A stretch of DNA of 31,644 bases from an uncultured Clostridia bacterium (GTDB lineage: Bacteria; Bacillota; Clostridia; TANB77; CAG-508). Every line of letters begins with the position of its first letter. Positions within the stretch are counted from its first letter, which is position 1. Position numbers and translations under genes: made by a program. Positions 7,837-16,000 of this stretch are shown here, in pieces. Below the pieces are notes generated by a model. That model was not told where the DNA came from, did no database searches, and was given only the letters and a program-made list of their open reading frames with translations. Location of the stretch: positions 1 to 31,644 of the forward strand of contig CAKPPS010000016.1 in NCBI GenBank assembly GCA_934177795.1, written 5' to 3'.

Positions 7837-10800
7837 ATGGCAGGTAGATTTATAATGCCAGAAAGGAAAACTTTAGCAGCAATAATTATTATAGCAATAC
7901 TACTAGTGACTGCAATTACTGGAACAGTAGTTTTTCTAAAGACTAGAGGTAATGCAAAGGCTGCAGAAATGGCAAACCATAAAGATGAGGAACAAATAGT
8001 CGAGCAAGAACAAACTTCAAGCCAAAAAGGCGAGAATCAAAATCAAGAGGCGAAACAAAATCAAGAACAACAAGAAACACAAACACAACAAAGCCAAGAT
8101 AGTGAAAATGTACAAAGTAATAAAGTTAATGTAAATACAGAAAAAAATCAAAGTACGAATAATAATGTAGTAGAAAATAATAATACTACGAAAATACCAT
8201 CAAATACAACAAGTAATGATAGTAAAAAAACAACATTAGGGAGAGTTATAAATACACCTACAGTAAAAAATATAGAAGATATAAAAGATACTACTATCAC
8301 AAAACAAGAAAAAGTTATTTTACCTAACCAACTGGTAGCAAAAGGTGAGGATAAAATTTGGGAGCCACAGGAAATAAAAGCAACTTTTGCAAATACAAAT
8401 AAAAATTTAGATATTGTAAATATTATATCAAAAAAAGAATGTATAGTAACAAGAAATGGGCAAACAGTAGAAAATGCTAAAAAAGGAGATATAATTACAT
8501 ATACAATAACATTAAACAATATAGGAACAATAGATGGAGAAACATTAGTAAAAGATAAAGATTTAAAAGATATATTAAATAGTGTAGCAAAAATAAATGA
8601 AAAACCTATAATAAAAGATGCTGAAGGACAAAAAGAAGTAAACGAAGAAGAATTAATAAATGGAGTAAAAGTGAAAGTTAAAGCAAATGGAATTGCTACA
8701 ATAACCTTTTCTATAGAAGTGATGAAGGCTGAAGGGAAAATTATAAACAAAGCTTTAACAGGAGAAGATGAAACTCCAACACCACCAACTGAAGTTGATA
8801 CAACAAATGTTGAAGTAGTAAAAAAAGTAAAAAATATTATAAGAAATAATGAAGAAGTTCAACCACCAGTACAGTTAAATGATATTGTTAACTATGACAT
8901 AACAATTACTAATACAGGTAGCACAGATAAAAAAGTAGCAGGAAATGATGTTCTTACAAGTAAAAATAAATCATTGGATTTGTATGATGGTGAAAATAAA
9001 GTAACAGAAATTACTTTAAAAGCTGGAGAAAGTAAAGTATTAACAGCTCAATATATAGTACAACAAGAAGATATAGATAATCAAAAAGAAATACCAAATT
9101 TAATAAATGTTGCAACAATAAAATATGATGATGAAGAAAAAAATAGCAAAACAGAAACACCAATAGATGAAGCACATCAAAACTATGAGTCATCAAAAAC
9201 AGCAATAATCACAGATGCACAATCTGTAGAAAAAGATAGAATTACTACAGCTGGGGATAAAGTGCAATATACAATAAAAATAAAAAATACAGAAAATACT
9301 ACAATAAAAGACTTAATGGTAAAAGATGAAAAAATTGGAGAAATAATTAATAATAACTTGGTAGAAGTACAAGGAAAAGCAAAAGTAATAGATTCAGATG
9401 GTACAAGAGAAATAAAAATAGATGATTTAATTAAAGGAATAACTATTAATTTAAATGTAAGTCAGGAAGCAACAGTGACATTTGAAGTAAAAATAACACA
9501 AAAGGCAATAGATAATGAAACACAAATAAAAAATATTGCTATAGTTGGAGAACAAGAACCAGAAAAAGATATAGATATAGAAAAATATGAAGCAGAAAAA
9601 ACAGCTATAATATTAGATAGTAACAGAGCAGAAAAAGATAAAGTAACAGCGGCAGGAGATACAGTAAAATATACAATTACTGCTAAAAATACAGGAAATA
9701 CAGTTTTAAAAGATTTAACTATAAAAGATGAAAAAATAAAAAATATACTTGATAATAATTTAGCAATAATTCAAGGAAAAGTAACAGTAAAAGATTCAGA
9801 TGGTACAAGAGAGGTAGAAATTCAAGATTTAATCAGTGGTATAACAGCAAAAGTAAATGTAAATGACAAAGCAACAGTAGAATTTGAAATAAAGATAACA
9901 CAAAAAGCAATTGATACTATATCAAAAATTGAAAATATTGCTATAGTGGGAAATAAAGAGCCAGAAAAAGATATAGAAATAGAGAATAATCCTAGTATAG
10001 ATGTAAAAAAAGATATTATATCTGTTACAAAAAATAATGAAATAATAGAAATAAATGAAAATAATATAAGTAGTGTAAAAGCAAATCAAGATTCTACAAT
10101 AACATATAGAATAGTTGCTACAAATGATGGAAATACAACATTAAACAATGTAAAAGTAATAGATGATAAAAAAGTTAAATTAGAAAGTGTAGTATTACCA
10201 GAAAGATTAAATGGAACAACTATAACAATTGGAAATGAAATAACACCAAACACAAACCTATTAGGAAGAGATGATATAACACTAGAACCTCAAGAAAAAA
10301 TAATATTTACAGTATCTTATAAATTATCTAAGAGTGATGTAACAGGAACTAATAAAACATTTAAAAACTGGACTAAAGCAACAGGAAAACATGAAAATAA
10401 AACACCAGAAGATACAGATGATGTAGATATAAATACAGAATATACACCAACAATAGGAAGCAAAAAATTTGTTAAAAAATGGAATGATAAAAATTATGAA
10501 TCAAATAGACCTAAAACTATAAAGATTCAATTAATGAAAAATGGAAAAGAATTAGGAGAACCAGTAGAAATAACTGCTGATAATTGGTCATACACTTTTG
10601 AAAATTTACAATTAGAAGATGAACAAGGAAATAGTATTGTATATACAGTAAAAGAAGTAACAGTACCAACAGGATATACAGCATCAAAATGTATGACAAA
10701 TCAAAATAATGAATTAGAAATAACAAACACATATATTAAACCAACAGGAGGAACAATAACTCAGAAATATACAGATACGAATAAAGTAAAGGTTCCACTT

Positions 10801-11874
10801 GATGTTGTATTTATAGTAGATACATCACAAAGTATGGTAGATAATAAAGAGCGAGCTCAAAATACTATAACAGCTACAAATAAAGCAATTGCACAAATAC
10901 AAGGATATAATGAATATAACAGAGTTGCTGTATTGGCATTTAGTGGTTCATATCAGTGGAGTACAGAAAAGATAGATTACACAAAGATGTTAGACTTAGG
11001 AAGATACAAGGCTAATGATGGTTCAAACTATTTAAATTTACATGGAATAACAATGGAAACAAATGTTAAAAATGTTAGTAAAGTAAAAAGAAAGTTTGAA
11101 GGAGGAACATATACACAAATAGGAATTGCAGAAGGAACTAAATTATTGAAAAATGCGAAAAATAAGACAATACAAATAGATGGGCAAGAAGTAACAAGGC
11201 AACCAATAATTATACTTTTATCAGATGGAATGCCTACTTACTATACAGAAGAATATACAAGTGTTATACAATCTAATAAAGTAGGAGATGCTACAGAAGC
11301 AAAAGTTAATGAATTCTATGGAAAATATACAATACAATCGGCAAAATCTTATAAAGATGTAGTGTCACAAAGTTATAATAAAACAGCTAAAATGTATACA
11401 ATAGGAATGGGAATAAGCGAAACTGAGCCTAAAAACTTATTTGCAAGAACTGTATTAAATCCAAATACAACCAATATAAATTCATGTAAAAATGCTGATA
11501 AATATAGTAAAGAATATAAATTATATCAAGAACTATCAAAAATTACAAATTATCAATATGCAGATGGAGCTGAATTTGGAGAATTTGCAGAAGATCGTTT
11601 AGCAAATATAATGAAGTCATTTATTGAAAGTTCAATACCTAAACAAACTACAAGAAATATTGAACAAACTGAAATTCAAAGTGGAAAAGTATATTTAACA
11701 CAAATAGATGGAAGTAAAGAATTTTCTTTAACAGCTGGGGGAATGAAATATATGAATTTTGCTGCAGCACAAAAAGATGGAATTGTATTACAAGATACTA
11801 ATGGAGAATATTATATAGATTTATCAAAACTTCCAGCACAATCTACTATTACAGTAATTTATACAAGAAAATAA
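7837..11874 (+). CDS. Large repeat/CnaB/VWA surface protein without a C-terminal sorting signal
   Basis: A 1345-residue exported protein, probably an adhesin or pilus-related subunit. Seen in order: an N-terminal hydrophobic helix (about residues 13-34) with a possible cleavage site after AKA; a Gln/Asn/Glu-rich low-complexity linker (about 45-135); five DUF11-like beta-sandwich repeats (about 190-865), two of them an exact-period 134-residue tandem (450-583 and 584-717); a Cna B-type domain (about 869-968, KKFVKKWND, ending ELEITNTY); and a VWA domain (about 982-1262) with MIDAS residues in VVFIVDTSQSM, a GGTYT loop and LLSDGMP. VWA plus CnaB is typical of pilus tip adhesins. Unusually, it ends at LPAQSTITVIYTRK with no LPXTG, hydrophobic helix or basic tail, despite the adjacent sortase gene. 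Ribosome site GGGAGG. N-terminal membrane anchoring is the simplest reading. Confidence 0.85.
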   Translation: MAGRFIMPERKTLAAIIIIAILLVTAITGTVVFLKTRGNAKAAEMANHKDEEQIVEQEQTSSQKGENQNQEAKQNQEQQETQTQQSQDSENVQSNKVNVNTEKNQSTNNNVVENNNTTKIPSNTTSNDSKKTTLGRVINTPTVKNIEDIKDTTITKQEKVILPNQLVAKGEDKIWEPQEIKATFANTNKNLDIVNIISKKECIVTRNGQTVENAKKGDIITYTITLNNIGTIDGETLVKDKDLKDILNSVAKINEKPIIKDAEGQKEVNEEELINGVKVKVKANGIATITFSIEVMKAEGKIINKALTGEDETPTPPTEVDTTNVEVVKKVKNIIRNNEEVQPPVQLNDIVNYDITITNTGSTDKKVAGNDVLTSKNKSLDLYDGENKVTEITLKAGESKVLTAQYIVQQEDIDNQKEIPNLINVATIKYDDEEKNSKTETPIDEAHQNYESSKTAIITDAQSVEKDRITTAGDKVQYTIKIKNTENTTIKDLMVKDEKIGEIINNNLVEVQGKAKVIDSDGTREIKIDDLIKGITINLNVSQEATVTFEVKITQKAIDNETQIKNIAIVGEQEPEKDIDIEKYEAEKTAIILDSNRAEKDKVTAAGDTVKYTITAKNTGNTVLKDLTIKDEKIKNILDNNLAIIQGKVTVKDSDGTREVEIQDLISGITAKVNVNDKATVEFEIKITQKAIDTISKIENIAIVGNKEPEKDIEIENNPSIDVKKDIISVTKNNEIIEINENNISSVKANQDSTITYRIVATNDGNTTLNNVKVIDDKKVKLESVVLPERLNGTTITIGNEITPNTNLLGRDDITLEPQEKIIFTVSYKLSKSDVTGTNKTFKNWTKATGKHENKTPEDTDDVDINTEYTPTIGSKKFVKKWNDKNYESNRPKTIKIQLMKNGKELGEPVEITADNWSYTFENLQLEDEQGNSIVYTVKEVTVPTGYTASKCMTNQNNELEITNTYIKPTGGTITQKYTDTNKVKVPLDVVFIVDTSQSMVDNKERAQNTITATNKAIAQIQGYNEYNRVAVLAFSGSYQWSTEKIDYTKMLDLGRYKANDGSNYLNLHGITMETNVKNVSKVKRKFEGGTYTQIGIAEGTKLLKNAKNKTIQIDGQEVTRQPIIILLSDGMPTYYTEEYTSVIQSNKVGDATEAKVNEFYGKYTIQSAKSYKDVVSQSYNKTAKMYTIGMGISETEPKNLFARTVLNPNTTNINSCKNADKYSKEYKLYQELSKITNYQYADGAEFGEFAEDRLANIMKSFIESSIPKQTTRNIEQTEIQSGKVYLTQIDGSKEFSLTAGGMKYMNFAAAQKDGIVLQDTNGEYYIDLSKLPAQSTITVIYTRK
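9184..9987 (+). repeat. In-frame tandem repeat, 2 x 402 bp
   Basis: Bases 9184-9585 and 9586-9987 encode two consecutive 134-residue units that align without gaps and share segments such as GDKVQYTI/GDTVKYTI, DSDGTRE, KITQKAID and NIAIVG. The exact period points to duplication of one domain unit inside the VWA protein gene. Such repeats vary in number among strains and are prone to assembly collapse. Confidence 0.85.
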
Positions 11875-11911
11875 TTAAATTTTGTTCATGAAATAAAAAC
11901 AAATAAAAAAT

Positions 11912-11950
11912 AAATACAGTATAACTTAGTTTATACTGTATTTATTTTTA
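11912..11950. terminator. Bidirectional terminator between convergent genes
   Basis: AAATACAGTATAA (11912-11924) and TTATACTGTATTT (11931-11943) form a perfect 13-bp stem with a 6-nt loop. T-rich tracts follow on both strands (ATTTTTA on plus, TTATTTTTTATTT on minus). It ends the sortase operon and the convergent 55-codon gene. Confidence 0.85.
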
Positions 11951-12115
11951 AACAAAAATGCTAGCTATTGTTAAAAATGCAGCATATAATAAAGTTTTTA
12001 AAGAAACCCTTAAAGTGGTTTTAGTAACTTTATTAAGTACTGTTAATCTATGTTCTTTCCTAATTGTTAATGCTAAACAATTGGATTTAGGGTATATTTC
12101 TCTTTCATTATTCAT
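11948..12115 (-). CDS. 55-residue single-helix membrane protein, unknown function
   Basis: A short minus-strand gene. It begins with ATG at 12115 preceded by AAAGGAG, 9 nt away, and ends with TAA at 11948. The product starts MNNEREIYPKSNCLALTIRK, continues with a basic stretch (EHRLTVLNKVTKTTLR) and ends in a hydrophobic helix (LKTLLYAAFLTIASIFV), so it is probably a tail-anchored or single-pass membrane protein. Support beyond the open frame: a well-spaced promoter at 12183-12211 and a terminator directly after the stop. The plus-strand frame over the same bases lacks a ribosome site. No family is recognised. The location beside sigK raises, but does not establish, a sporulation link. Confidence 0.65.
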   Translation of the reverse strand: MNNEREIYPKSNCLALTIRKEHRLTVLNKVTKTTLRVSLKTLLYAAFLTIASIFV

Positions 12116-12182
12116 GGATATCAACTCCTTTATCTATTGTAATTTTAAAATCTTTTGAATTCTAATTTTTCACTATACTTTA

Positions 12183-12211
12183 ATTGTAAAACAAAAAATT
12201 ACAAAAGTCAA
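12183..12211 (-). promoter_or_regulatory. Promoter of the 55-residue protein gene, with a possible operator
   Basis: On the minus strand TTGACT (12211-12206), a 17-bp spacer and TACAAT (12188-12183). The -35 box sits in the middle of an inverted repeat, ACAAAAG (12201-12207) and CTTTTGT (12214-12220), which could be an operator. Confidence 0.6.
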
Positions 12212-12279
12212 CGCTTTTGTAACAAAAATGTAATAAAAATGTAATATTAAGTCAAGATTTATAGTTTGTTATAAAAAGA

Positions 12280-12346
12280 TACAATCGCTAGCTCTTTGAA
12301 ATTTTCTCCTTTTAGTCGAAAACTCAAATCGGGCGAGAACAAATTA
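12280..12346 (-). repeat. Dispersed 67-bp intergenic repeat, copy 2
   Basis: Reverse complement of the element at 3698-3764 with three substitutions over 67 bp. It lies in the 363-bp interval between sigK and the 55-codon gene, outside any recognised gene. The rest of that interval is AT-rich and shows nothing else convincing beyond the promoter at 12183-12211. Confidence 0.8.
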
Positions 12347-12478
12347 AAGAAAAATTTTCAATTTTTCTTATAGGTGTAGATTGTAATAATATTATACTGA
12401 TAATTTGTGTATTATGTAATAATTTATTAAATATAAAGATTATTGCATGTATTGTTGATATTTTGTTTTTATTAAGTA

Positions 12479-13189
12479 TTAATCTTTTAATTCGTGAGAA
12501 AGTTTGTTAATTGCTTTTGTTTCAATTCTGGAGACATAAGAACGAGAAATGCCCATCATTTTAGCAATTTCGTGTTGAGTTTTGGGTTTAAAACCACCGA
12601 GTCCAAAACGCAATTCTAGAATTGTTTTTTCTCTGTCTTTTAAAATATACTTCATTTTTTCATAAAGTAGTTTAATTTTCATTTTTATATCAACTTCTTC
12701 TTCAATATTTCTTTCGTCATTTTCTAAAATTTCTTGTAGAGTAATAACATTATCATCTTTATCTTTCCCGATAGGTTCATTAAGATATACTTCAGCCCCA
12801 AGTTTTTTTATGGAACGTAGATGCATTAAAATTTCATTATCTATGCAACGAGATACATAAGTAGAAAGCTTAGAACCTTTATCTATATTAAAAGTATTAA
12901 TACCTTTTATTAAACCAATTGTACCAATAGAAATTAAATCATCTTGATCAACATTAGACGTAGAATATTTTTTTGATATATGAGCAACTAATCTTAAATT
13001 ACGTTCTATTAAAATGTTTCTGGCTTCTTCATCACCAGATTTCATTTGTTCTAAATACAGTTTTTCTTCTTCTGAGCTTAAAGGTTCAGGAAAAACGTTG
13101 GTATTAGAAATATATCCTACTAAAAATACAGAAGATTTTAAGAATTCTATAAATCCTAAAATACCAGACATACAAAGTGCTGAAAACAT
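12479..13189 (-). CDS. sigK: Sporulation sigma factor SigK (with pro-sequence)
   Basis: Late mother-cell sigma factor that directs spore coat and cortex genes. Seen: a hydrophobic N-terminal segment (MFSALCMSGILGFIEFLKSS, then VFLVGY) that matches the membrane-binding pro-sequence of pro-sigma-K, then FPEPLSSEEEKLYLE, region 2 with IERNLRLVAHISKKY and DLISIGTIGLIKG (about residues 84-96), RCIDNEILMHLR, and region 4 ending in the helix-turn-helix TQHEIAKMMGISRSYVSRIE. At 236 residues it matches full-length SigK, and the reading frame is not split by a skin-type element. The N-terminus distinguishes it from SigE, which has a different pro-region. Ribosome site GGAGGTG before ATG. A sigma-E-type promoter was looked for upstream but is not convincing. 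A pro-sequence implies processing by a SpoIVFB-like protease encoded elsewhere. Confidence 0.92.
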   Translation of the reverse strand: MFSALCMSGILGFIEFLKSSVFLVGYISNTNVFPEPLSSEEEKLYLEQMKSGDEEARNILIERNLRLVAHISKKYSTSNVDQDDLISIGTIGLIKGINTFNIDKGSKLSTYVSRCIDNEILMHLRSIKKLGAEVYLNEPIGKDKDDNVITLQEILENDERNIEEEVDIKMKIKLLYEKMKYILKDREKTILELRFGLGGFKPKTQHEIAKMMGISRSYVSRIETKAINKLSHELKD

Positions 13190-13337
13190 AATTGCACCTC
13201 CAAATATAAATTTATTAAAATCATTAAAATATTAGCATAACAAATTATATGTGGAAAAAAAAGAAAAGTGCATGGACATAAAAAAGAATAAATTATAAAT
13301 GAAAAGAATATTATGAATAATATAATGGAGGAATTAC

Positions 13338-14120
13338 ATGAATATTATTATAAATATAATAAAGGGAATTTTTATTGGAGCAGGAGCAATAGTTCCAGGA
13401 GTAAGCAGTGGTGTATTATGTGTAATATTTGGAATATATGAAAAATTGTTGGATTCTGTGTTAAATTTTTTTAAAGCCCCACTAAAAAATTTAAAAATTC
13501 TATTACCAATACTCATAGGTGGAGGGATAGGCGTTTTAATATTTAGTAATGCATTAAATTATTTATTGTATAATTATCCAATACAAACAAAATCAATTTT
13601 TATAGGATTAATAATTGGTACTATTCCAAGATTAATAAAAGAAGTTAATAGTAAAGAAACATTTAAGTGGTGTAATATTGTTTATATGGCAATAGCATTA
13701 GGAGTAGGAATAATAACTGTAATTTTAGAAAATAGAATAAATATTGTTATAGATGAAAAGCAAATAAGTGTAATATATCTTATAATTAGTGGTGTGTTAA
13801 TGTCTATTGGAGTAGTAGTTCCAGGTGTAAGCAGTACAATTATTTTAATGTTATTAGGTATATATTCAATTTACTTAAAATCTGTAGCAAATTTATATTT
13901 TCCGTTTCTTATCCCATTAGCAATAGGACTAGTGATAGGGTGTTTAATAGTAATGAAAATAACAAAACAGCTATTAAATAAGTATTATAGTAAAACATTT
14001 TATGCTATAATAGGTTTTACTCTTGGTTCTATATTTGTTTTAATCCCAGAGATAAATAGTGTATTAGAAAATATCTTAAGTATTTTAGGTATAATTTTAG
14101 GACTTATAGTTACTATTTAA
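13338..14120 (+). CDS. DUF368 membrane protein, probable undecaprenyl-phosphate translocase (PopT-like)
   Basis: Polytopic membrane protein of 260 residues with about eight hydrophobic helices. Seen: the family hallmark PGVSS followed by a GIY motif, present twice (IVPGVSSGVLCVIFGIY near residues 18-34 and VVPGVSSTIILMLLGIY near 160-176), showing the internal two-fold repeat of the fold. DUF368 proteins (PopT) were shown in other bacteria to flip undecaprenyl phosphate back across the membrane for envelope synthesis. Ribosome site GGAGG 8 nt before the ATG. It diverges from sigK, the two starts being about 150 bp apart. The family is clear; substrate is taken from characterised relatives. Confidence 0.88.
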   Translation: MNIIINIIKGIFIGAGAIVPGVSSGVLCVIFGIYEKLLDSVLNFFKAPLKNLKILLPILIGGGIGVLIFSNALNYLLYNYPIQTKSIFIGLIIGTIPRLIKEVNSKETFKWCNIVYMAIALGVGIITVILENRINIVIDEKQISVIYLIISGVLMSIGVVVPGVSSTIILMLLGIYSIYLKSVANLYFPFLIPLAIGLVIGCLIVMKITKQLLNKYYSKTFYAIIGFTLGSIFVLIPEINSVLENILSILGIILGLIVTI

Positions 14121-14146
14121 TAGTAAGAAAAATACTTGAAAAAATG

Positions 14147-14175
14147 TTGATAAAAAAAATACAATATGCTATCAT
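14147..14175 (+). promoter_or_regulatory. Promoter of the lemA operon
   Basis: TTGATA (14147-14152), 17 bp, then TATCAT (14170-14175) with an extended -10 TG one base upstream (14167-14168). Confidence 0.65.
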
Positions 14176-14236
14176 TAAAATGTAGAAATAACTTACATAG
14201 TATTTTTATAAATATAGAAGAAAAGGGGATAAGATA

Positions 14237-14803
14237 ATGAAAAAATCAACTATAGTAACAATTTGTATTATAGCACTAATAGCAATTATGGGTATATTAA
14301 TGGTTAGTGGATATAATGGAATGATATCAAAACAAGAAAATGTAGAAAGTTCAGCATCAGATTTGGATGTAATGCTACAAAGAAGAGCAGATTTAATACC
14401 AAATTTAGTAAGTACAGTTAAAGGGTATGCAACTCATGAAAATGAAATAATAGAAAAGGTAACAGATGCAAGAACAAAATTAATGAATGCAAATAGTATT
14501 GAAGAAAAATCTACTGCAAATAATGAATTATCTAGTTCATTAAAAGCTTTAATGGTAGTAGTAGAAAATTATCCGGATTTAAAATCATCAGAAAACTATA
14601 AACAATTGTCTGATGAATTAGCAGGAACTGAAAATAGAATAGCAGTGTCTAGAAAAGATTATAACAATTCAGTTAAAACATTAAATACAACAATAAAGAA
14701 ATTTCCTAATAATATATTAGCAGGAATGTTTGGCATTGAAAAAGCAACATATTTTGAAGCTGATGAAAAAAGTTCGGAGGTACCTAATGTTAGTTTCGAA
14801 TAA
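14237..14803 (+). CDS. lemA: LemA family membrane protein
   Basis: LemA-family protein of 188 residues. One N-terminal transmembrane helix (about residues 5-24) ends at SGYNGMIS; an extracytoplasmic alpha-helical bundle follows. Characteristic segments are LDVMLQRRADLIPNLVSTVKGYA (about 43-65, family hallmark) and the C-terminal FPNNILAGMFGIEKATYFEA. The family's biochemical role is unsettled. Ribosome site AGGGGAT before ATG. The next gene, encoding a TPM-domain protein, overlaps its last 17 bases; lemA and TPM-domain (YgcG-like) genes are often paired, which supports a shared envelope function. Confidence 0.95.
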   Translation: MKKSTIVTICIIALIAIMGILMVSGYNGMISKQENVESSASDLDVMLQRRADLIPNLVSTVKGYATHENEIIEKVTDARTKLMNANSIEEKSTANNELSSSLKALMVVVENYPDLKSSENYKQLSDELAGTENRIAVSRKDYNNSVKTLNTTIKKFPNNILAGMFGIEKATYFEADEKSSEVPNVSFE

Positions 14804-15788
14804 AAAAAATATTATAATTAAGATATTAATAATGTTTTTGCTATTATTAAATATTTTGAACATAAAAGTATTTGCCATGGTTCAGCCAACATCAGAATTC
14901 TATGTTAATGATTATGCAAATCTTTTAGATACAGAAACAAAAAATTATATTATTAATACCAACCAAAGGTTATATAGTCAAACTGGAGCACAAATAGTAG
15001 TTGTAACGGTTCCAAGCTTAGATGGAGAATCATTAGAAGAATATGCAACAGAATTATTTAGAAAGTTTGGAATAGGTGACAAAAAGAAAAAGAATGGAGT
15101 ATTATTGTTATTGGCATTACAAGAACGACAATTTAGAATAGAAGTAGGATATGGACTAGAAGGGGTATTACCAGATGGAAAGACAGGTAGAATACAAGAT
15201 GAGTATATTATACCGTATTTGAAGCAGAACAATTGGAGTGAAGGTGTAAGAAATGGATTTAGTGCAGTATTACAAGTAGTAACTGATGAATATAATGTAG
15301 AAGTGGGAGCAGAAAAAGCAACTGCTACAAAAGGCAAAACGGATGAGTCTTCTATAATAGAATATGGTACAATAGGAATTCCATTTATATCAATGATTTT
15401 TGGATGGATTTTAGGAATTTTATATGAAAAGGATAAAATTGCTAGAGGTAGAGTAAAAATATTTGAGATTATTTATATGTTAATACTTTCAGTAGTATGT
15501 TTATTTATAATTAAAGGTAGTATATTAGTAAGTTTAGAATCTTCAATGTTTTTTGCAGAAGTTTTATTTTTAGCACTGGGGGATATAGTCGGTTTATGGT
15601 GTCTTGAAAGTGGAATATATATAACAATAGATGAGAAAACCTACAAGGGATTCTTTCCAAAAAGATTTTTGGAGAGAGGATTTTTTGGAGTAGGTTCATC
15701 ATCTTCTTCGGGAGGATTTTCTTCAGGGGGTCATTCTTCAGGAGGCGGAGGTTCTTCTGGTGGAGGAGGAAGTTCTAGAGGATTTTAA
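14787..15788 (+). CDS. TPM-domain (YgcG-like) membrane protein
   Basis: COG1512-type protein of 333 residues. Seen: signal peptide (MLVSNKKN, hydrophobic core, cleavage probably after VFA), TPM domain from FYVNDYANLLD through GAQIVVVTVPSL and FRIEVGYGLEGVLPD, two to three transmembrane segments (about residues 190-285), and a Gly/Ser-rich tail (GGFSSGGHSSGGGGSSGGGG) ending SSRGF, typical for this group. The ATG at 14787 is chosen because GGAGG lies 7-8 nt upstream and the signal peptide then starts correctly; an earlier in-frame TTG at 14730 would run far into lemA. The 17-bp overlap with lemA implies translational coupling. A strong terminator follows. The TPM fold is associated with photosystem repair phosphatases in plants, but the bacterial role is not defined. 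Confidence 0.9.
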   Translation: MLVSNKKNIIIKILIMFLLLLNILNIKVFAMVQPTSEFYVNDYANLLDTETKNYIINTNQRLYSQTGAQIVVVTVPSLDGESLEEYATELFRKFGIGDKKKKNGVLLLLALQERQFRIEVGYGLEGVLPDGKTGRIQDEYIIPYLKQNNWSEGVRNGFSAVLQVVTDEYNVEVGAEKATATKGKTDESSIIEYGTIGIPFISMIFGWILGILYEKDKIARGRVKIFEIIYMLILSVVCLFIIKGSILVSLESSMFFAEVLFLALGDIVGLWCLESGIYITIDEKTYKGFFPKRFLERGFFGVGSSSSSGGFSSGGHSSGGGGSSGGGGSSRGF

Positions 15789-15792
15789 AATA

Positions 15793-15838
15793 AAAAACAG
15801 GAATTAGGTGAAATAAATATCTAATTCCTGTTTTTAGT
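15793..15838 (+). terminator. Terminator of the lemA operon
   Basis: AAAAACAGGAATTAG (15793-15807) pairs perfectly over 15 bp with CTAATTCCTGTTTTT (15821-15835), giving a strong intrinsic terminator 5 bp after the stop codon. Confidence 0.9.
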
Positions 15839-15933
15839 ATTGATATGTATGTCCATATAGTATAAGTAATATAGTTGTTTGATACCAAGATAAAGAGACA
15901 AAACATAAAATAAAATTAAGACGTGAAAAATTC

Positions 15934-15962
15934 TTGTTAAATAAAGCAATTTATAGTATAAT
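15934..15962 (+). promoter_or_regulatory. gltX promoter
   Basis: TTGTTA (15934-15939), a 17-bp spacer and TATAAT (15957-15962), 38 bp before the gltX start. The leader is too short to hold a T-box riboswitch. Confidence 0.7.
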
Positions 15963-16000
15963 ATGAACCATAAATAATAAAGAAAAGAGGAAAAGAGAAA

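Noticed and set aside
9184..9987. Repeat array considered as CRISPR or mobile repeat
   Set aside because: The units are 402 bp, in frame and encode consecutive protein domains.
11958..12158. Plus-strand 66-codon open frame
   Set aside because: It has no ribosome site and overlaps the minus-strand 55-codon gene, which has promoter, ribosome site and terminator.
13014..13235. Plus-strand 73-codon open frame
   Set aside because: It is antisense to the sigK N-terminus, with no ribosome site and no recognisable protein.
14730..14786. Longer start for the TPM protein
   Set aside because: The TTG lies deep in lemA without a ribosome site; the ATG at 14787 has GGAGG and begins a proper signal peptide.
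15840..16000. T-box riboswitch upstream of gltX (and of serS)
   Set aside because: The promoters lie about 30-40 bp from the start codons, leaving no room, and no T-box core sequence was seen.
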